Shown here piece after piece: positions 1-9,322 of a stretch of 39,611 nt of DNA. Position numbers and translations under genes: made by a program. Source of the DNA: Paracoccaceae bacterium (GTDB taxonomy: Bacteria; Pseudomonadota; Alphaproteobacteria; Rhodobacterales; Rhodobacteraceae); the NCBI GenBank assembly GCA_024642725.1, contig JAHEAO010000027.1, forward strand, positions 1-39,611, written 5' to 3'. Every line of letters begins with the position of its first letter. Within the stretch, counting starts at the first letter, position 1. The notes under the pieces are model-generated. The model did no database searches. It was not told where the DNA came from and saw nothing but the letters and a program-made list of their open reading frames with translations.

Positions 1-87
1 AGTGCCTCGGCGGTCACACTTGAGGCAGCGCAGGAATGGGCCAGCGAGGTCGCAGACGAAGAACAAAGCGCCGGGCATTCGAGTTAA
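1..87 (+). CDS. C-terminal fragment of an unidentified protein
   Basis: An open frame runs in from the left edge and stops at TAA (85-87), giving 28 residues rich in Ala, Glu and Ser and ending in GHSS. I do not recognise it. It does not resemble the usual C-terminus of a 2-oxoacid dehydrogenase E2 subunit, which might be expected upstream of an lpdA gene. About 55 bases later comes the strong ribosome-binding site of the DUF924 gene on the same strand, so the two may be cotranscribed. The frame is short enough that chance openness is possible. Confidence 0.4.
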   Translation, partial: SASAVTLEAAQEWASEVADEEQSAGHSS

Positions 88-157
88 GTCTTGCCAAAAC
101 ATGAATTTTTGGTGACGCTCGAATTGTCTGGGGGACACACCGAGGAGGAGGGTGGTC

Positions 158-733
158 ATGGCGAGCCCTGAAGACGTTCTGGCGTATTGGCTGGATGAAA
201 TCGGAACAGAAGGCTGGTACCGCGGTGGAGAAGACCTGGATCGGCAGATAAGGGACCGTTTCGAAGCTAGCTGGAACGAGGCACGAGAAGGCGCCTACAG
301 CCTTTGGTTGACCTATCCGACCGGGACGTTGGCTTATATTATCCTGACGGATCAATTTCCGCGTAACATGTTCCGCGGCTCGGCGCAGGCATTCGCTACC
401 GATCGTGCCGCGCGTGCGGCCACCAAATCCGCTATAGCCAGAGGATGGGACCTGCGCATCGACGAACCGGCGCGGCAGTTCTTCTATCTGCCGCTCATGC
501 ATTCGGAAAACCTTTGTGATCAGGATCGTTGCGTCAGATTGATGCTGACGCGGATGCCGGCATCTGACAGCAGCAATCTCTTGCACGCGAAAGCGCACCG
601 TGAAGTGATCAGGCGCTTCGGACGGTTCCCGTTCCGCAACGAGGCACTGTCGCGAGAGACCACCCAGCCCGAAGCTGCATTCATCAACGAAGGTGGCTAC
701 GGCGCTACGGTCGAGGCGCTGAAGGCAGCCTGA
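158..733 (+). CDS. DUF924 family protein
   Basis: A 191-residue soluble protein with the features of the DUF924 family: an N-terminal VLAYWLDEIG segment, a TDQFPRNMFRG motif near residue 65 and the FFYLPLMHSE motif near residue 107. Family members are predicted to be all-helical, TPR-like proteins; no biochemical function is established to my knowledge. I chose ATG at 158 because a very strong Shine-Dalgarno run (GAGGAGGAGGG, 142-152) sits directly before it. An in-frame GTG at 152 lies inside that run and is unlikely to be used. The next gene on the strand is lpdA, about 130 bases on. Confidence 0.85.
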   Translation: MASPEDVLAYWLDEIGTEGWYRGGEDLDRQIRDRFEASWNEAREGAYSLWLTYPTGTLAYIILTDQFPRNMFRGSAQAFATDRAARAATKSAIARGWDLRIDEPARQFFYLPLMHSENLCDQDRCVRLMLTRMPASDSSNLLHAKAHREVIRRFGRFPFRNEALSRETTQPEAAFINEGGYGATVEALKAA

Positions 734-862
734 GGGTGCTAAAGCCATGCGCTGTCCGCAAGTCGGGGCTTCCGCAACGTCATTGGATTTTGCGCGACCT
801 TCCTGTATGGCTGACGCCAAGATAGTTTAACGTTGAACAAATCTGATAGTGGAGGAGTGCCC

Positions 863-2257
863 ATGGCTGCTAAGGCTTTTGACATCATCGTAATCGGTGC
901 AGGTCCGGGCGGCTACGTTGCCGCGATCCGCGGTGCGCAGCTGGGCCTGAGCGTCGCAGTCGTCGAGCGCGAGAACCTTGGTGGAATTTGCCTGAACTGG
1001 GGCTGTATCCCGACGAAGGCGCTGCTCCGCTCTTCGGAAGTCTTTCACCTGATGCACCGCGCCAAGGAATTCGGCCTGAAGGCGGATAGTATCGGATATG
1101 ACCTTGATGCTGTTGTGAAGCGTTCGCGCGGAGTTGCGGGCCAACTGTCAGGCGGCATCGGCCATCTGATGAAGAAGAACAAGATCACTGTCGTGATGGG
1201 CGAAGCGACGATCCCCGCCAAGGGTAAGGTGAGCGTCAAGACCGACAAGGGGACAGAAGACCTTACGGCCAAGAACATCGTTCTCGCCACAGGGGCACGT
1301 GCCCGCGAATTGCCGGGTCTGGAGGCTGACGGCGATCTGGTTTGGACCTACCGCCACGCGCTGCAGCCGCCGCGCATGCCCAAGAAGCTGCTGGTTATCG
1401 GGTCGGGTGCCATCGGCATCGAATTCGCCAGTTTCTATAATACGCTTGGCGCTGATACGACCGTCGTTGAGGTCATGGACCGGGTGTTGCCCGTAGAGGA
1501 TGCAGAGATATCGGCTTTTGCGAAGAAGGCCTTTGTCAAGCAGGGCATGAAGATCATGGAAAAGGCAATGGTCAAGCAACTCGACCGCGGCAAGGGAAAG
1601 GTGACGGCGCATATCGAGATCGGCGGCAAAGTCGAAAAGCAGGAGTTCGATACGGTCATTTCCGCCGTCGGAATTGTAGGCAACGTCGAAAATCTGGGGC
1701 TAGAGGCGTTGGGCATCAAGATCGACCGCACCCATGTCGTGGTCGACGAATATTGCCGCACCGGTGTCGAGGGCTTGTTCGCCATCGGTGACATCGCCGG
1801 TGCGCCATGGCTTGCGCACAAGGCAAGCCATGAAGGCGTCATGGTGGCCGAATTAATCGCAGGCAAGCATCCCCATTCCGTGCGTCCCGAAGCGATCGCC
1901 GGTTGCACTTACTGCCACCCGCAGGTCGCGTCGGTCGGATATACCGAGGCAAAGGCGAAAGAACTCGGCTACAAGGTCAAGGTCGGCAAGTTCCCGTTTA
2001 TCGGCAATGGCAAGGCGATCGCCTTGGGCGAGCCCGAGGGGATGATCAAGACCGTCTTCGACGAAAAGACCGGCGAGCTTCTGGGGGCACATATGGTAGG
2101 TGCAGAGGTAACCGAATTGATCCAGGGTTACGTCATAGGGCGTAGTCTCGAGACCACCGAGGAAGATCTCATGAATACCGTCTTCCCGCATCCGACCCTG
2201 TCAGAAATGATGCATGAAAGCGTGCTCGACGCCTATGGCAGGGCGATCCACTTCTAA
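863..2257 (+). CDS. lpdA: Dihydrolipoyl dehydrogenase (E3)
   Basis: Flavoprotein that reoxidises dihydrolipoamide on 2-oxoacid dehydrogenase complexes (pyruvate or 2-oxoglutarate), passing electrons to NAD+. The 464-residue length is normal. Visible are the FAD-binding GAGPGG motif near residue 12, the redox-active disulfide in GGICLNWGCIPTKA near residue 40, the NAD-binding GSGAIGIEF motif near 180, the second FAD motif ending in FAIGDIAG, and the C-terminal HPHPTLSE motif with the active-site His/Glu that completes the dimer partner's catalytic centre. An in-frame ATG exists further up (833), but GGAGGAG (851-857) sits six bases before ATG 863, so I use that. No E1 or E2 gene is seen in the window. 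A GC-rich hairpin follows the stop. Confidence 0.96.
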   Translation: MAAKAFDIIVIGAGPGGYVAAIRGAQLGLSVAVVERENLGGICLNWGCIPTKALLRSSEVFHLMHRAKEFGLKADSIGYDLDAVVKRSRGVAGQLSGGIGHLMKKNKITVVMGEATIPAKGKVSVKTDKGTEDLTAKNIVLATGARARELPGLEADGDLVWTYRHALQPPRMPKKLLVIGSGAIGIEFASFYNTLGADTTVVEVMDRVLPVEDAEISAFAKKAFVKQGMKIMEKAMVKQLDRGKGKVTAHIEIGGKVEKQEFDTVISAVGIVGNVENLGLEALGIKIDRTHVVVDEYCRTGVEGLFAIGDIAGAPWLAHKASHEGVMVAELIAGKHPHSVRPEAIAGCTYCHPQVASVGYTEAKAKELGYKVKVGKFPFIGNGKAIALGEPEGMIKTVFDEKTGELLGAHMVGAEVTELIQGYVIGRSLETTEEDLMNTVFPHPTLSEMMHESVLDAYGRAIHF

Positions 2258-2295
2258 GCGGAACGTCGGCACCCAGCTTTCAAGATTCAACGGAT

Positions 2296-2314
2296 CCGGC
2301 CCGTTTGGGGCCGG
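2296..2314 (+). terminator. Hairpin downstream of lpdA, possible terminator
   Basis: CCGGCCC (2296-2302) pairs perfectly with GGGCCGG (2308-2314) around a five-base loop. The bases after it (TTGGGCG) are not a U-tract, so it may be a Rho-assisted or weak terminator at the end of lpdA. It also separates lpdA from the convergent rhodanese gene. Confidence 0.4.
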
Positions 2315-2344
2315 TTGGGCGATTGTCGGTCAAGATTGTTTCGC

Positions 2345-2707
2345 CTAGCGCGTTACGCTGCCGCCAGCCGCGACCCAATCATGGAGACCACCAAGATTGT
2401 GAATGGTTTGATATCCCAACCTGTGCAGGACCTGCATGGCTGACTGGCTTCGGGCGCCAGAAGCGCAATAGACAGCAATCGGCTTGCCGGTCGAAAGCCC
2501 TTCCCTGCAGTCCGGATTGCGCGGATCGGCATGAAGAGGCACCATCATCAAGGGAATGTGGATCGCACCCTTGGCCTTTCCGGTCATTTGGACTTCGCCA
2601 TGTTCGCGAACATCGATCAACGTCAGCGTGCCTTCTGCGACCATACGAACGGCTTCATCAGCGGGCAAGCCCGGCGCTGAACCGCCGCGGCCAAGAAATC
2701 CGAACAT
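2345..2707 (-). CDS. Rhodanese-like domain protein
   Basis: A single-domain rhodanese of 120 residues. It carries the LIDVREHGEV motif near residue 30 that opens the fold, the HIPL strand, and an active-site loop with Cys in YCASGARSQSA near residue 80. Such proteins bind or transfer sulfane sulfur; substrate and acceptor cannot be told from sequence. There is no secretion signal, so it is probably cytoplasmic. It is convergent with lpdA and divergent from the MFS gene, with a 146-base shared upstream region. Confidence 0.88.
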   Translation of the reverse strand: MFGFLGRGGSAPGLPADEAVRMVAEGTLTLIDVREHGEVQMTGKAKGAIHIPLMMVPLHADPRNPDCREGLSTGKPIAVYCASGARSQSAMQVLHRLGYQTIHNLGGLHDWVAAGGSVTR

Positions 2708-2759
2708 CTTTTCATCCTAAACTGAACGGGGCGTAAGGTGCCTCTGGCGGGAAAGTAGT

Positions 2760-2775
2760 ATTCAAAAGAGTGAAT
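2760..2775. repeat. Inverted repeat between divergent genes, possible operator
   Basis: ATTCA-(6)-TGAAT in an A/T-rich stretch about halfway between the divergent rhodanese and MFS starts. The half-sites are only five bases, so this is weak evidence for a regulator site. No regulator gene is adjacent. Confidence 0.2.
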
Positions 2776-2853
2776 GTGAAGTATCGGTAAAGAAAAATTG
2801 CGACGCGGCGATGCGTCGTGGCGCATCCACACCCGCTCAGCTAGAGCTAGCGA

Positions 2854-4017
2854 ATGCATTCACCCGACCGCACGAATGTCCGACTTGTCCTTGTTATCTG
2901 GTTGGCAGGCTTGAGTGCTGCCGCCCAATTCGGGAAGATTGCGGTGCTGTATGATGTTCTGGACACCCGCTATGGCGGCGGAATCGGGTTGATGGTGTCG
3001 GTCGTGGGGCTTGTGGGCCTTGTCTTCGGCGCGACCGCCGGAATCTTCGTCCAGCAGATGGGGTTGCGGAAAGTGCTTGTCGGGGCGCTTGCCCTGGGCG
3101 CGCTGGTCTCGGCCCTCCAAAGCCTGGATCTGGCTTACTGGATGATGATGACGACCCGGGTTCTGGAAGGTTTCTCGCATCTTGCGATTGTCGTTGCAGG
3201 ACCTGTCCTGATCGCCCAAGCGACGGCACAACGGCACTTGGGGGCTGCCATGTCGCTTTGGTCAAGCTTCTTTGGTGTTTCATTTGCGATCACTGCGTCG
3301 CTTGGGCTGATGCTGGCCAATGTCTTCGGGCCTCAAACACTCTTTATGGTTCATGCCGGGTCGATGACGGTTTTGTCTCTGATACTGGCAAACATGGTTT
3401 CCGTGGAATCGCCCACACCGTCGGTTTCCCTGGCACTGGGTGACCTGATTCAACGCCACATCAAGATTTACAGCTCGCCCCAAATCGCTGCTCCGGCCTT
3501 GGGCTTTGTCTTCTACACCTGCATGTACGTGGCGCTCCTTACACTGCTGCCGACACTCTTTTCAGGGGCAGAGCGGGTGCTGGTGGCCACCGCGATGCCG
3601 CTCGTCTCGATAGCCGTGTCGCTGGCACTGGGCGTCTGGCTGCTGTCGCGGTGGCCGGCCGTTGTAGTTGTGCAAATAGGTTTCGCGGTCACTGCACTGG
3701 CCACGGTTGCCCTTTGGATGACTTGGGGATCTGGCTTCGCCGGCTTGTGGGCATTGGCCCTGTCCGGCGGGACAGGTCTGGTTCAGGGGGCTTCCTTTGC
3801 CTCGATCCCGCAGCTTAACCACAGCCAACAGGACCGGACCATGGCAGCCGGGGCCATCGCCCAGCTGGGTAATCTTGGAACCACGACCGGGACGCCGATA
3901 CTCGCCGCAATGACAGCCAACTGGGCAGTCGGCGGGGTTTTGCTGTTTGCCCTGCCTCTTGCCATCGGCGGTATCGCAACCGTCGGCTGGCTGCGGGCTC
4001 GTCGGCGTTTTGCATGA
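2854..4017 (+). CDS. MFS transporter, substrate unknown
   Basis: A 387-residue, very hydrophobic protein with roughly twelve predicted membrane spans, matching the length and pattern of major facilitator superfamily drug or metabolite transporters. The stretch between spans two and three ends GLRKVLVGAL, consistent with the MFS loop-2/3 region, although the classic GxxxDRxGRR motif is not clearly conserved. There is a VLEGFSH segment near span four. The substrate cannot be inferred. No strong Shine-Dalgarno precedes ATG 2854; a nearby downstream start is possible. The stop lies inside a perfect 12-base palindrome (CATGAATTCATG, 4013-4024). Confidence 0.85.
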   Translation: MHSPDRTNVRLVLVIWLAGLSAAAQFGKIAVLYDVLDTRYGGGIGLMVSVVGLVGLVFGATAGIFVQQMGLRKVLVGALALGALVSALQSLDLAYWMMMTTRVLEGFSHLAIVVAGPVLIAQATAQRHLGAAMSLWSSFFGVSFAITASLGLMLANVFGPQTLFMVHAGSMTVLSLILANMVSVESPTPSVSLALGDLIQRHIKIYSSPQIAAPALGFVFYTCMYVALLTLLPTLFSGAERVLVATAMPLVSIAVSLALGVWLLSRWPAVVVVQIGFAVTALATVALWMTWGSGFAGLWALALSGGTGLVQGASFASIPQLNHSQQDRTMAAGAIAQLGNLGTTTGTPILAAMTANWAVGGVLLFALPLAIGGIATVGWLRARRRFA

Positions 4018-4157
4018 ATTCATGACGAGTTCTCTTCAATCGGTCGGCACCGCTCACCCATCCCGGCCGACGACGCGGAACAGATCCACTGGATTATATG
4101 CATTCATCTCCAAAAGAATCTCCACGCAGTGGGCTTTATGCTTCTACAAGTCAGAGT

Positions 4158-4172
4158 GTTCCTGTAATGTTC
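4158..4172 (+). promoter_or_regulatory. LexA (SOS) operator upstream of uvrA
   Basis: GTTCCTGTAATGTTC is a perfect GTTC-N7-GTTC direct repeat, the LexA recognition sequence established in alphaproteobacteria such as Rhodobacter. It lies 68 bases before the uvrA start and immediately upstream of the candidate uvrA promoter. uvrA is a classic SOS gene, so LexA repression relieved by DNA damage is the expected regulation. Sequence and context agree well. Confidence 0.88.
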
Positions 4173-4183
4173 TCACTTTTCGG

Positions 4184-4212
4184 TTGGAGACTCACCGCGT
4201 TTCAACTATCTC
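4184..4212 (+). promoter_or_regulatory. Candidate uvrA promoter
   Basis: TTGGAG (4184-4189) and TATCTC (4207-4212) are separated by 17 bases, a plausible sigma-70-type pair just downstream of the LexA operator. Transcription would begin about 20 bases before ATG 4240. The match is moderate and another pair overlapping the operator could be used. Confidence 0.4.
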
Positions 4213-4239
4213 TTAATCGTTGAACGCCCGGGGGGCAGC

Positions 4240-7098
4240 ATGGCCGAGCTAAAGAATATCGAGGTACGCGGCGCGCGCGAGCATAACCTCAAGAACATTG
4301 ATGTGGATATTCCCCGGGATCAGCTGGTCGTGATCACCGGGCTGTCGGGTTCTGGAAAGTCGAGCCTTGCCTTCGATACGATCTACGCGGAGGGACAGCG
4401 GCGCTACGTCGAATCTCTGTCTGCCTATGCCAGACAGTTTCTCGACATGATGGAAAAGCCGGATGTGGATCACATCAGCGGCCTCTCGCCGGCAATTTCG
4501 ATCGAGCAAAAGACTACGTCGAAGAACCCGCGATCCACCGTCGGCACGGTGACCGAGATTTATGACTACCTGCGGCTACTCTTCGCTCGCGTCGGCACGC
4601 CCTATAGCCCGGCGACCGGGTTGCCGATCGAGGCGCAGCAGGTTCAGGATATGGTCGACCGGGTCATGGCCATGGAAGAGGCGACGAGGGCCTATTTGCT
4701 GGCACCAATTGTACGCGACCGAAAAGGCGAATACCGCAAGGAGTTCATCGAGTTACGCAAGCAGGGGTTTCAGCGCGTCAAGGTGGACGGTGCTTTCTAC
4801 GAGCTTGAGGACGCGCCGACGCTCGACAAGAAGTTCCGCCATGACATCGATGTGGTTGTCGACCGGATCGTTGTTCGCGAAGGGCTCGAAACGCGACTGG
4901 CGGATTCGTTCCGCACTGCGTTGGATCTCGCAGATGGCATAGCAATCCTTGAAACCGCCCCCGCCGAGGGCGATCCAGAACGCATAACCTTCAGCGAGAA
5001 ATTCGCCTGTCCGGTTTCGGGCTTCACCATTCCGGAAATCGAACCACGGCTGTTCTCCTTCAACGCGCCTTTCGGTGCCTGCCCGGCCTGTGACGGGCTT
5101 GGCGTGGAGCTTTTCTTTGACGAACGACTGGTCGTCCCGGACGTGACGCTGAAGATTGCGGACGGGGCGCTGGCACCATGGCGAAAGGGGAAATCACCCT
5201 ATTTCCTTCAGACCATCGAGGCACTGGCGAAACACTATGGCTTCAAGAAATCCAGCCCCTGGAAGGAGTTGCCAGAAAAAGTTCAACAGGTTTTCCTGTA
5301 TGGGTCCGGAGACGAAGAAATCGAGTTCCGCTACGACGAGGGTGGCCGTGTCTATCAGGTAAAGCGCAATTTCGAAGGCGTAATCCCGAATATGGAGCGC
5401 CGGTATCGCGAGACGGATTCTGCCTGGATCCGCGAGGAATTCGAGCGCTATCAGAACAACCGCCCCTGCGGTACCTGCAATGGCTTTCGGTTGCGAGAGG
5501 AAGCGCTGGCCGTCAAGATCGGCGGTTTGCACGCGGGCGAGGTCGTTCAGATGTCGATCAAGGAAGCCTTCGCCTGGTGCGAGGCGGTTCCGGCACAGTT
5601 GACGGCGCAGAAGAACGAAATCGCCCGCGCGATTCTCAAGGAAATCCGGGAACGCCTTGGTTTCCTTAACAATGTTGGTCTCGAGTATCTGACCCTGTCG
5701 CGCAATGCGGGCACCTTGTCTGGCGGCGAAAGTCAGCGTATCAGACTTGCCAGCCAGATCGGCTCTGGCCTGACCGGCGTGCTCTATGTGCTGGACGAGC
5801 CATCAATCGGGCTGCATCAGCGCGACAACGACCGCCTGTTGGGGACGCTGAAGAACCTCCGCGACCAAGGCAATACGGTGATCGTGGTCGAGCATGACGA
5901 AGAGGCGATCCGTGAAGCAGACTACGTCTTCGATATCGGGCCGGGGGCCGGGGTGCATGGTGGCCAGATCGTGGCGCAGGGCACGCCCGCAGAAGTCATG
6001 GCAGATCCGGCTTCTGTCACGGGCCAGTATCTGAGCGGCGCGCGGGAAATTTCGGTGCCGCAGGATCGCCGCAAGGGAAACAAGAAAAATGTAACTGTGA
6101 TAAAGGCTTCCGGGAACAACTTGAAGGAAGTAACGGCGGAATTTCCCTTAGGCAAGTTTGTATGTGTGACGGGTGTTTCTGGGGGAGGCAAATCGACACT
6201 GACGATCGAAACCCTGTTCAAGACCGCGAGCATGAGGCTCAATGGCGCTCGCCAGACGCCCGCCCCGTGCGAGACGATTCAGGGGCTGGAACATCTCGAT
6301 AAGGTTATCGACATCGACCAACGGCCGATTGGCCGCACGCCTCGGTCAAACCCGGCGACATACACCGGTGCGTTTACACCGATCAGGGACTGGTTCGCGG
6401 GACTTCCTGAAGCAAAAGCAAGAGGTTACAAGCCGGGGCGGTTCTCGTTCAACGTCAAGGGCGGGCGATGCGAGGCATGCCAGGGCGACGGCGTCATCAA
6501 GATCGAGATGCACTTTCTGCCCGATGTCTATGTGACCTGCGAAACCTGCAAGGGCCACCGTTACAACCGCGAAACGCTGGAGATCAGGTTCAAGGGCAAA
6601 AGCATTGCCGATGTGCTGGATATGACGGTTGAGGACGCGCAGGAGTTCTTCAAAGCGGTGCCTTCGATCCGTGAGAAAATGGATGCGTTGATGCAGGTGG
6701 GGCTGGGCTACATCAAGGTCGGCCAGCAGGCGACGACGCTGTCGGGGGGGGAGGCGCAGAGAGTCAAGTTGTCGAAGGAACTGGCGCGGCGGTCGACCGG
6801 GCGAACTTTGTACATTTTGGACGAACCGACCACAGGCCTGCATTTTGAAGACGTGCGCAAGCTATTGGAAGTTCTGCATGAGCTTGTCGATCAGGGAAAT
6901 ACGGTGATCGTGATCGAACATAACCTCGACGTCATAAAGACGGCGGACTGGATCATCGATATTGGGCCGGAAGGCGGTGATGGCGGCGGTGAGATCGTCG
7001 CGGTCGGCACGCCGGAAGACGTGGCGGTGGTGGCGCGCAGCCACACCGGGCGTTATCTCAAGCCGATGCTGGACAAACGGAAAGTCGCCGCCGAATGA
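4240..7098 (+). CDS. uvrA: Excinuclease ABC subunit A
   Basis: Damage-recognition ATPase of nucleotide excision repair; it loads UvrB on damaged DNA. The 952-residue length is typical. Two ABC ATPase modules are visible: Walker [10 protein letters not shown] at residues 34-42 and GVSGGGKST near 645, signatures LSGGESQRI and LSGGEAQRV, and Walker B stretches ending LDEPSIGLH and LDEPTTGLH. Cys-rich zinc modules appear around CPACDG and CGTCNG in the first half and CEACQG and CETCKG in the second. The start follows GGGGG at 4231-4235. An SOS box precedes the gene. It is convergent with xthA, another DNA-repair gene. Confidence 0.98.
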   Translation: MAELKNIEVRGAREHNLKNIDVDIPRDQLVVITGLSGSGKSSLAFDTIYAEGQRRYVESLSAYARQFLDMMEKPDVDHISGLSPAISIEQKTTSKNPRSTVGTVTEIYDYLRLLFARVGTPYSPATGLPIEAQQVQDMVDRVMAMEEATRAYLLAPIVRDRKGEYRKEFIELRKQGFQRVKVDGAFYELEDAPTLDKKFRHDIDVVVDRIVVREGLETRLADSFRTALDLADGIAILETAPAEGDPERITFSEKFACPVSGFTIPEIEPRLFSFNAPFGACPACDGLGVELFFDERLVVPDVTLKIADGALAPWRKGKSPYFLQTIEALAKHYGFKKSSPWKELPEKVQQVFLYGSGDEEIEFRYDEGGRVYQVKRNFEGVIPNMERRYRETDSAWIREEFERYQNNRPCGTCNGFRLREEALAVKIGGLHAGEVVQMSIKEAFAWCEAVPAQLTAQKNEIARAILKEIRERLGFLNNVGLEYLTLSRNAGTLSGGESQRIRLASQIGSGLTGVLYVLDEPSIGLHQRDNDRLLGTLKNLRDQGNTVIVVEHDEEAIREADYVFDIGPGAGVHGGQIVAQGTPAEVMADPASVTGQYLSGAREISVPQDRRKGNKKNVTVIKASGNNLKEVTAEFPLGKFVCVTGVSGGGKSTLTIETLFKTASMRLNGARQTPAPCETIQGLEHLDKVIDIDQRPIGRTPRSNPATYTGAFTPIRDWFAGLPEAKARGYKPGRFSFNVKGGRCEACQGDGVIKIEMHFLPDVYVTCETCKGHRYNRETLEIRFKGKSIADVLDMTVEDAQEFFKAVPSIREKMDALMQVGLGYIKVGQQATTLSGGEAQRVKLSKELARRSTGRTLYILDEPTTGLHFEDVRKLLEVLHELVDQGNTVIVIEHNLDVIKTADWIIDIGPEGGDGGGEIVAVGTPEDVAVVARSHTGRYLKPMLDKRKVAAE

Positions 7099-7130
7099 TC
7101 GGATTGTCGATTTAGATCAACATGTTGCGA

Positions 7131-7152
7131 CTGTACTGTCCATTGAGTACAG
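7131..7152. terminator. Hairpin between convergent uvrA and xthA
   Basis: CTGTACT (7131-7137) and AGTACAG (7146-7152) form a perfect 7-bp inverted repeat with an 8-base loop in the 58-base gap between the two convergent stop codons. Neither side carries a clear U-tract, so a role as a bidirectional terminator is an inference from position. Confidence 0.35.
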
Positions 7153-7156
7153 GTGG

Positions 7157-7936
7157 CTATGCGTCGATCTCAATCCAGATCGGGACATGGTCGGATGGTT
7201 TATCCAAGGCGCGGACATGCTTGTCCGTCTGACAGTCTTGCAGCAGGTCGGCGCATTGCGGCGTCAGCAGAAAATGGTCAATGCGGATACCGTCGTTTCG
7301 CTGCCATGCTCCGGCCTGATAATCCCAAAATGTATATAGTTCATCGGCCTGGGACCGGGCGCGCAGCGCGTCTGTAAAGCCGAGGTTGAGGATACGGCGG
7401 AACGCGGCGCGGGAGGCTGGCAGGCCGAGCGCATCTTCACGCCAGGCCTCGGGGCGGGCGGCGTCCTGATCTTGCGGTATGATGTTGTAATCACCCGCCA
7501 TCAGAGCCGGTTCTTCCAGGGATAACAATTCCTTGGCGCGTTCTCTTAATCTTTCCATCCAGGCCAGTTTGTAGTCGTATTTCGGCCCCGGGGCCGGGTT
7601 GCCGTTGGGCAGGTAGAGGCCGCAGACGCGAATCGCGGTCTTGCCGACAACGGTCGCTTCGATCCAGCGCGCCTGTTCGTCTTCATCGTCTCCGGGCAGT
7701 CCGCGGGTCACATCTTCGAGCGGCAGTTTGGACAGGATCGCCACGCCGTTGAAGCTTTTTTGTCCATGCGTTTCAACGTTGTACCCGCGATCTTCAAAAA
7801 GCTCGCGCGGGAAGTTTTCGTCGATCGACTTGATTTCCTGCAACAGGACCACATCGGGATTGGCCTCGTCCAGCCATGCCGGAAGCGCCTCTGCGCGGGC
7901 CTTGATACCGTTGATGTTGAAGCTGGCGATTTTCAT
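7157..7936 (-). CDS. xthA: Exodeoxyribonuclease III
   Basis: AP endonuclease and 3'-5' exonuclease of base excision repair, exonuclease III/APE1 fold, 259 residues. Seen are the N-terminal MKIASFNINGIKAR segment, the metal-binding Glu in LLQEIK (residue 34), the GDYNIIP active-site loop, RIDHFLLT, and the C-terminal catalytic His in PSDHVPIW. The open frame extends 69 codons further upstream, but those residues overlap the preceding gene's end and lack family similarity; the canonical start is ATG at 7936. It lies downstream of the BaiN-like gene on the same strand with about 120 bases between. Confidence 0.95.
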   Translation of the reverse strand: MKIASFNINGIKARAEALPAWLDEANPDVVLLQEIKSIDENFPRELFEDRGYNVETHGQKSFNGVAILSKLPLEDVTRGLPGDDEDEQARWIEATVVGKTAIRVCGLYLPNGNPAPGPKYDYKLAWMERLRERAKELLSLEEPALMAGDYNIIPQDQDAARPEAWREDALGLPASRAAFRRILNLGFTDALRARSQADELYTFWDYQAGAWQRNDGIRIDHFLLTPQCADLLQDCQTDKHVRALDKPSDHVPIWIEIDA

Positions 7937-8057
7937 GGCGGTCCGATGATTGGTTGCTGTCAGGTTAAGGATGCGGGTGCGTGGTGCAATGGCAGAATTG
8001 TACGACTGGTTTTGTAAGGTCTGTACGCCCTTGTGCCACCGCTTTTGTACGGAACCG

Positions 8058-9239
8058 TTATTTTCCGGCGATGGCGGTTCCCGCGGCATAGGCCGAAGAC
8101 CAGGCCCATTGAAAATTGTAACCGCCGAGCCAGCCGGTGACATCGACGACCTCGCCGATGAAGTAGAGACCGGGGACGGCCTTCGCCGCCATGGTTCTGG
8201 AATCGAGCGCTTCGGTGGCGACGCCGCCCAAGGTGACTTCGGCGGTGCGGTAGCCTTCGGTGCCGATCGGGGTCAATTGCCAGCCGGTCAGCCGGTCGGC
8301 AAGGGCGCGCAATGCGGTGTCGGACTGATCGGCGAGATTGCCGACTATCTTCCAGTGATCCGACAGAGCCACGGCCAGGCGACCGGGCAGCAGTTCGGCC
8401 AAGACTGTCGAGAGGTTCCTGCGGCCTGCCTCGGCGCGTTTGGCGCGCAGGGTTGCGAACACATCCTGATCGGGCAGCAGGTTGATCGAAATCGCATCGC
8501 CTTCGCGCCAGTAGCTGGAGATTTGCAGGATCGCCGGACCGGAAAGCCCGCGATGGGTGAAAAGCAGCGCCTCGTCAAAGCGCGTGCCGTTGCAGGTGAC
8601 GGAGGCGGGCAGGGCGACACCTGCCAGTGGCCTGATCAGCGCAAGGTCGGAGTCGCCAAAGGTCAGCGGCACAAGGCCGGGCCGGGTCTCGGTCAGCGGC
8701 AGGCCGAACTGCCGGGCGATCTGGTAGCCAAAGCCGGTTGCCCCCATCTTGGGGATCGATTTGCCGCCGGTGGCGATGACCAGGGATTCGCAGGTCAGCT
8801 TGCTGCCATCTGACAGGGTCAGGGTGAAATCGCCGTCTTTGGTGATTCCGGTGACCGATGTTTGCAGGCGCAATTCGGCGGGCTGCATTTCTGCCAGCAA
8901 CATGCGGATGATATCCTTGGCAGATGTGTCGCAGAACAACTGGCCAAGGGTCTTTTCGTGCCAGGGAATGCCGTGGCGGGTGACCAGATCGATGAAATCC
9001 CATTGCGTGTAACGTGCGAGGGCGGATTTTGCGAAATGCGGATTATCGGACAGGAAATTCGCGGGACTCGTGTGCAGGTTGGTGAAATTGCAGCGTCCGC
9101 CGCCGGAGATGCGGATCTTTTCCCCCGCGGCCTTTGCATGGTCGATGACCAGCGTGCGCCCGGCTTTGGCGGCGAAGGCGGCGCAATGAAGACCTGCGGC
9201 ACCCGCGCCCAGAATGATCGTCTGATAATGGTTCGCCAT
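8058..9239 (-). CDS. NAD(P)/FAD-dependent oxidoreductase, HI0933/BaiN type
   Basis: A 393-residue flavoprotein of the HI0933-like family. It has an N-terminal dinucleotide-binding IILGAGAAGL motif, the family hallmark ISGGGRCNFTN near residue 46, an internal VIATGGKSIPKMGATG segment, and a C-terminal GLYFIGEVVDVTGWLGGYN motif that closes over FAD. Many family members are annotated as aminoacetone oxidases or flavoproteins of unknown substrate. BaiN, an enzyme of bile-acid dehydroxylation, belongs to the same family, but there is no reason to assume that reaction here. Probably cytoplasmic. Confidence 0.92.
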   Translation of the reverse strand: MANHYQTIILGAGAAGLHCAAFAAKAGRTLVIDHAKAAGEKIRISGGGRCNFTNLHTSPANFLSDNPHFAKSALARYTQWDFIDLVTRHGIPWHEKTLGQLFCDTSAKDIIRMLLAEMQPAELRLQTSVTGITKDGDFTLTLSDGSKLTCESLVIATGGKSIPKMGATGFGYQIARQFGLPLTETRPGLVPLTFGDSDLALIRPLAGVALPASVTCNGTRFDEALLFTHRGLSGPAILQISSYWREGDAISINLLPDQDVFATLRAKRAEAGRRNLSTVLAELLPGRLAVALSDHWKIVGNLADQSDTALRALADRLTGWQLTPIGTEGYRTAEVTLGGVATEALDSRTMAAKAVPGLYFIGEVVDVTGWLGGYNFQWAWSSAYAAGTAIAGK

Positions 9240-9322
9240 GATCCCTGCCGAAAGCCCGCGCTGCCGCGCGGGCCTTGTCGCATTTCCGGGGCAGAGGGAT
9301 CAATCCCGGCCGATGCGGAAGG

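Noticed and set aside
4022-4216. Small plus-strand frame in the gap between the MFS gene and uvrA
   Set aside because: It overlaps the LexA operator and promoter, has no Shine-Dalgarno and a non-protein-like composition; the gap is better explained as regulatory.
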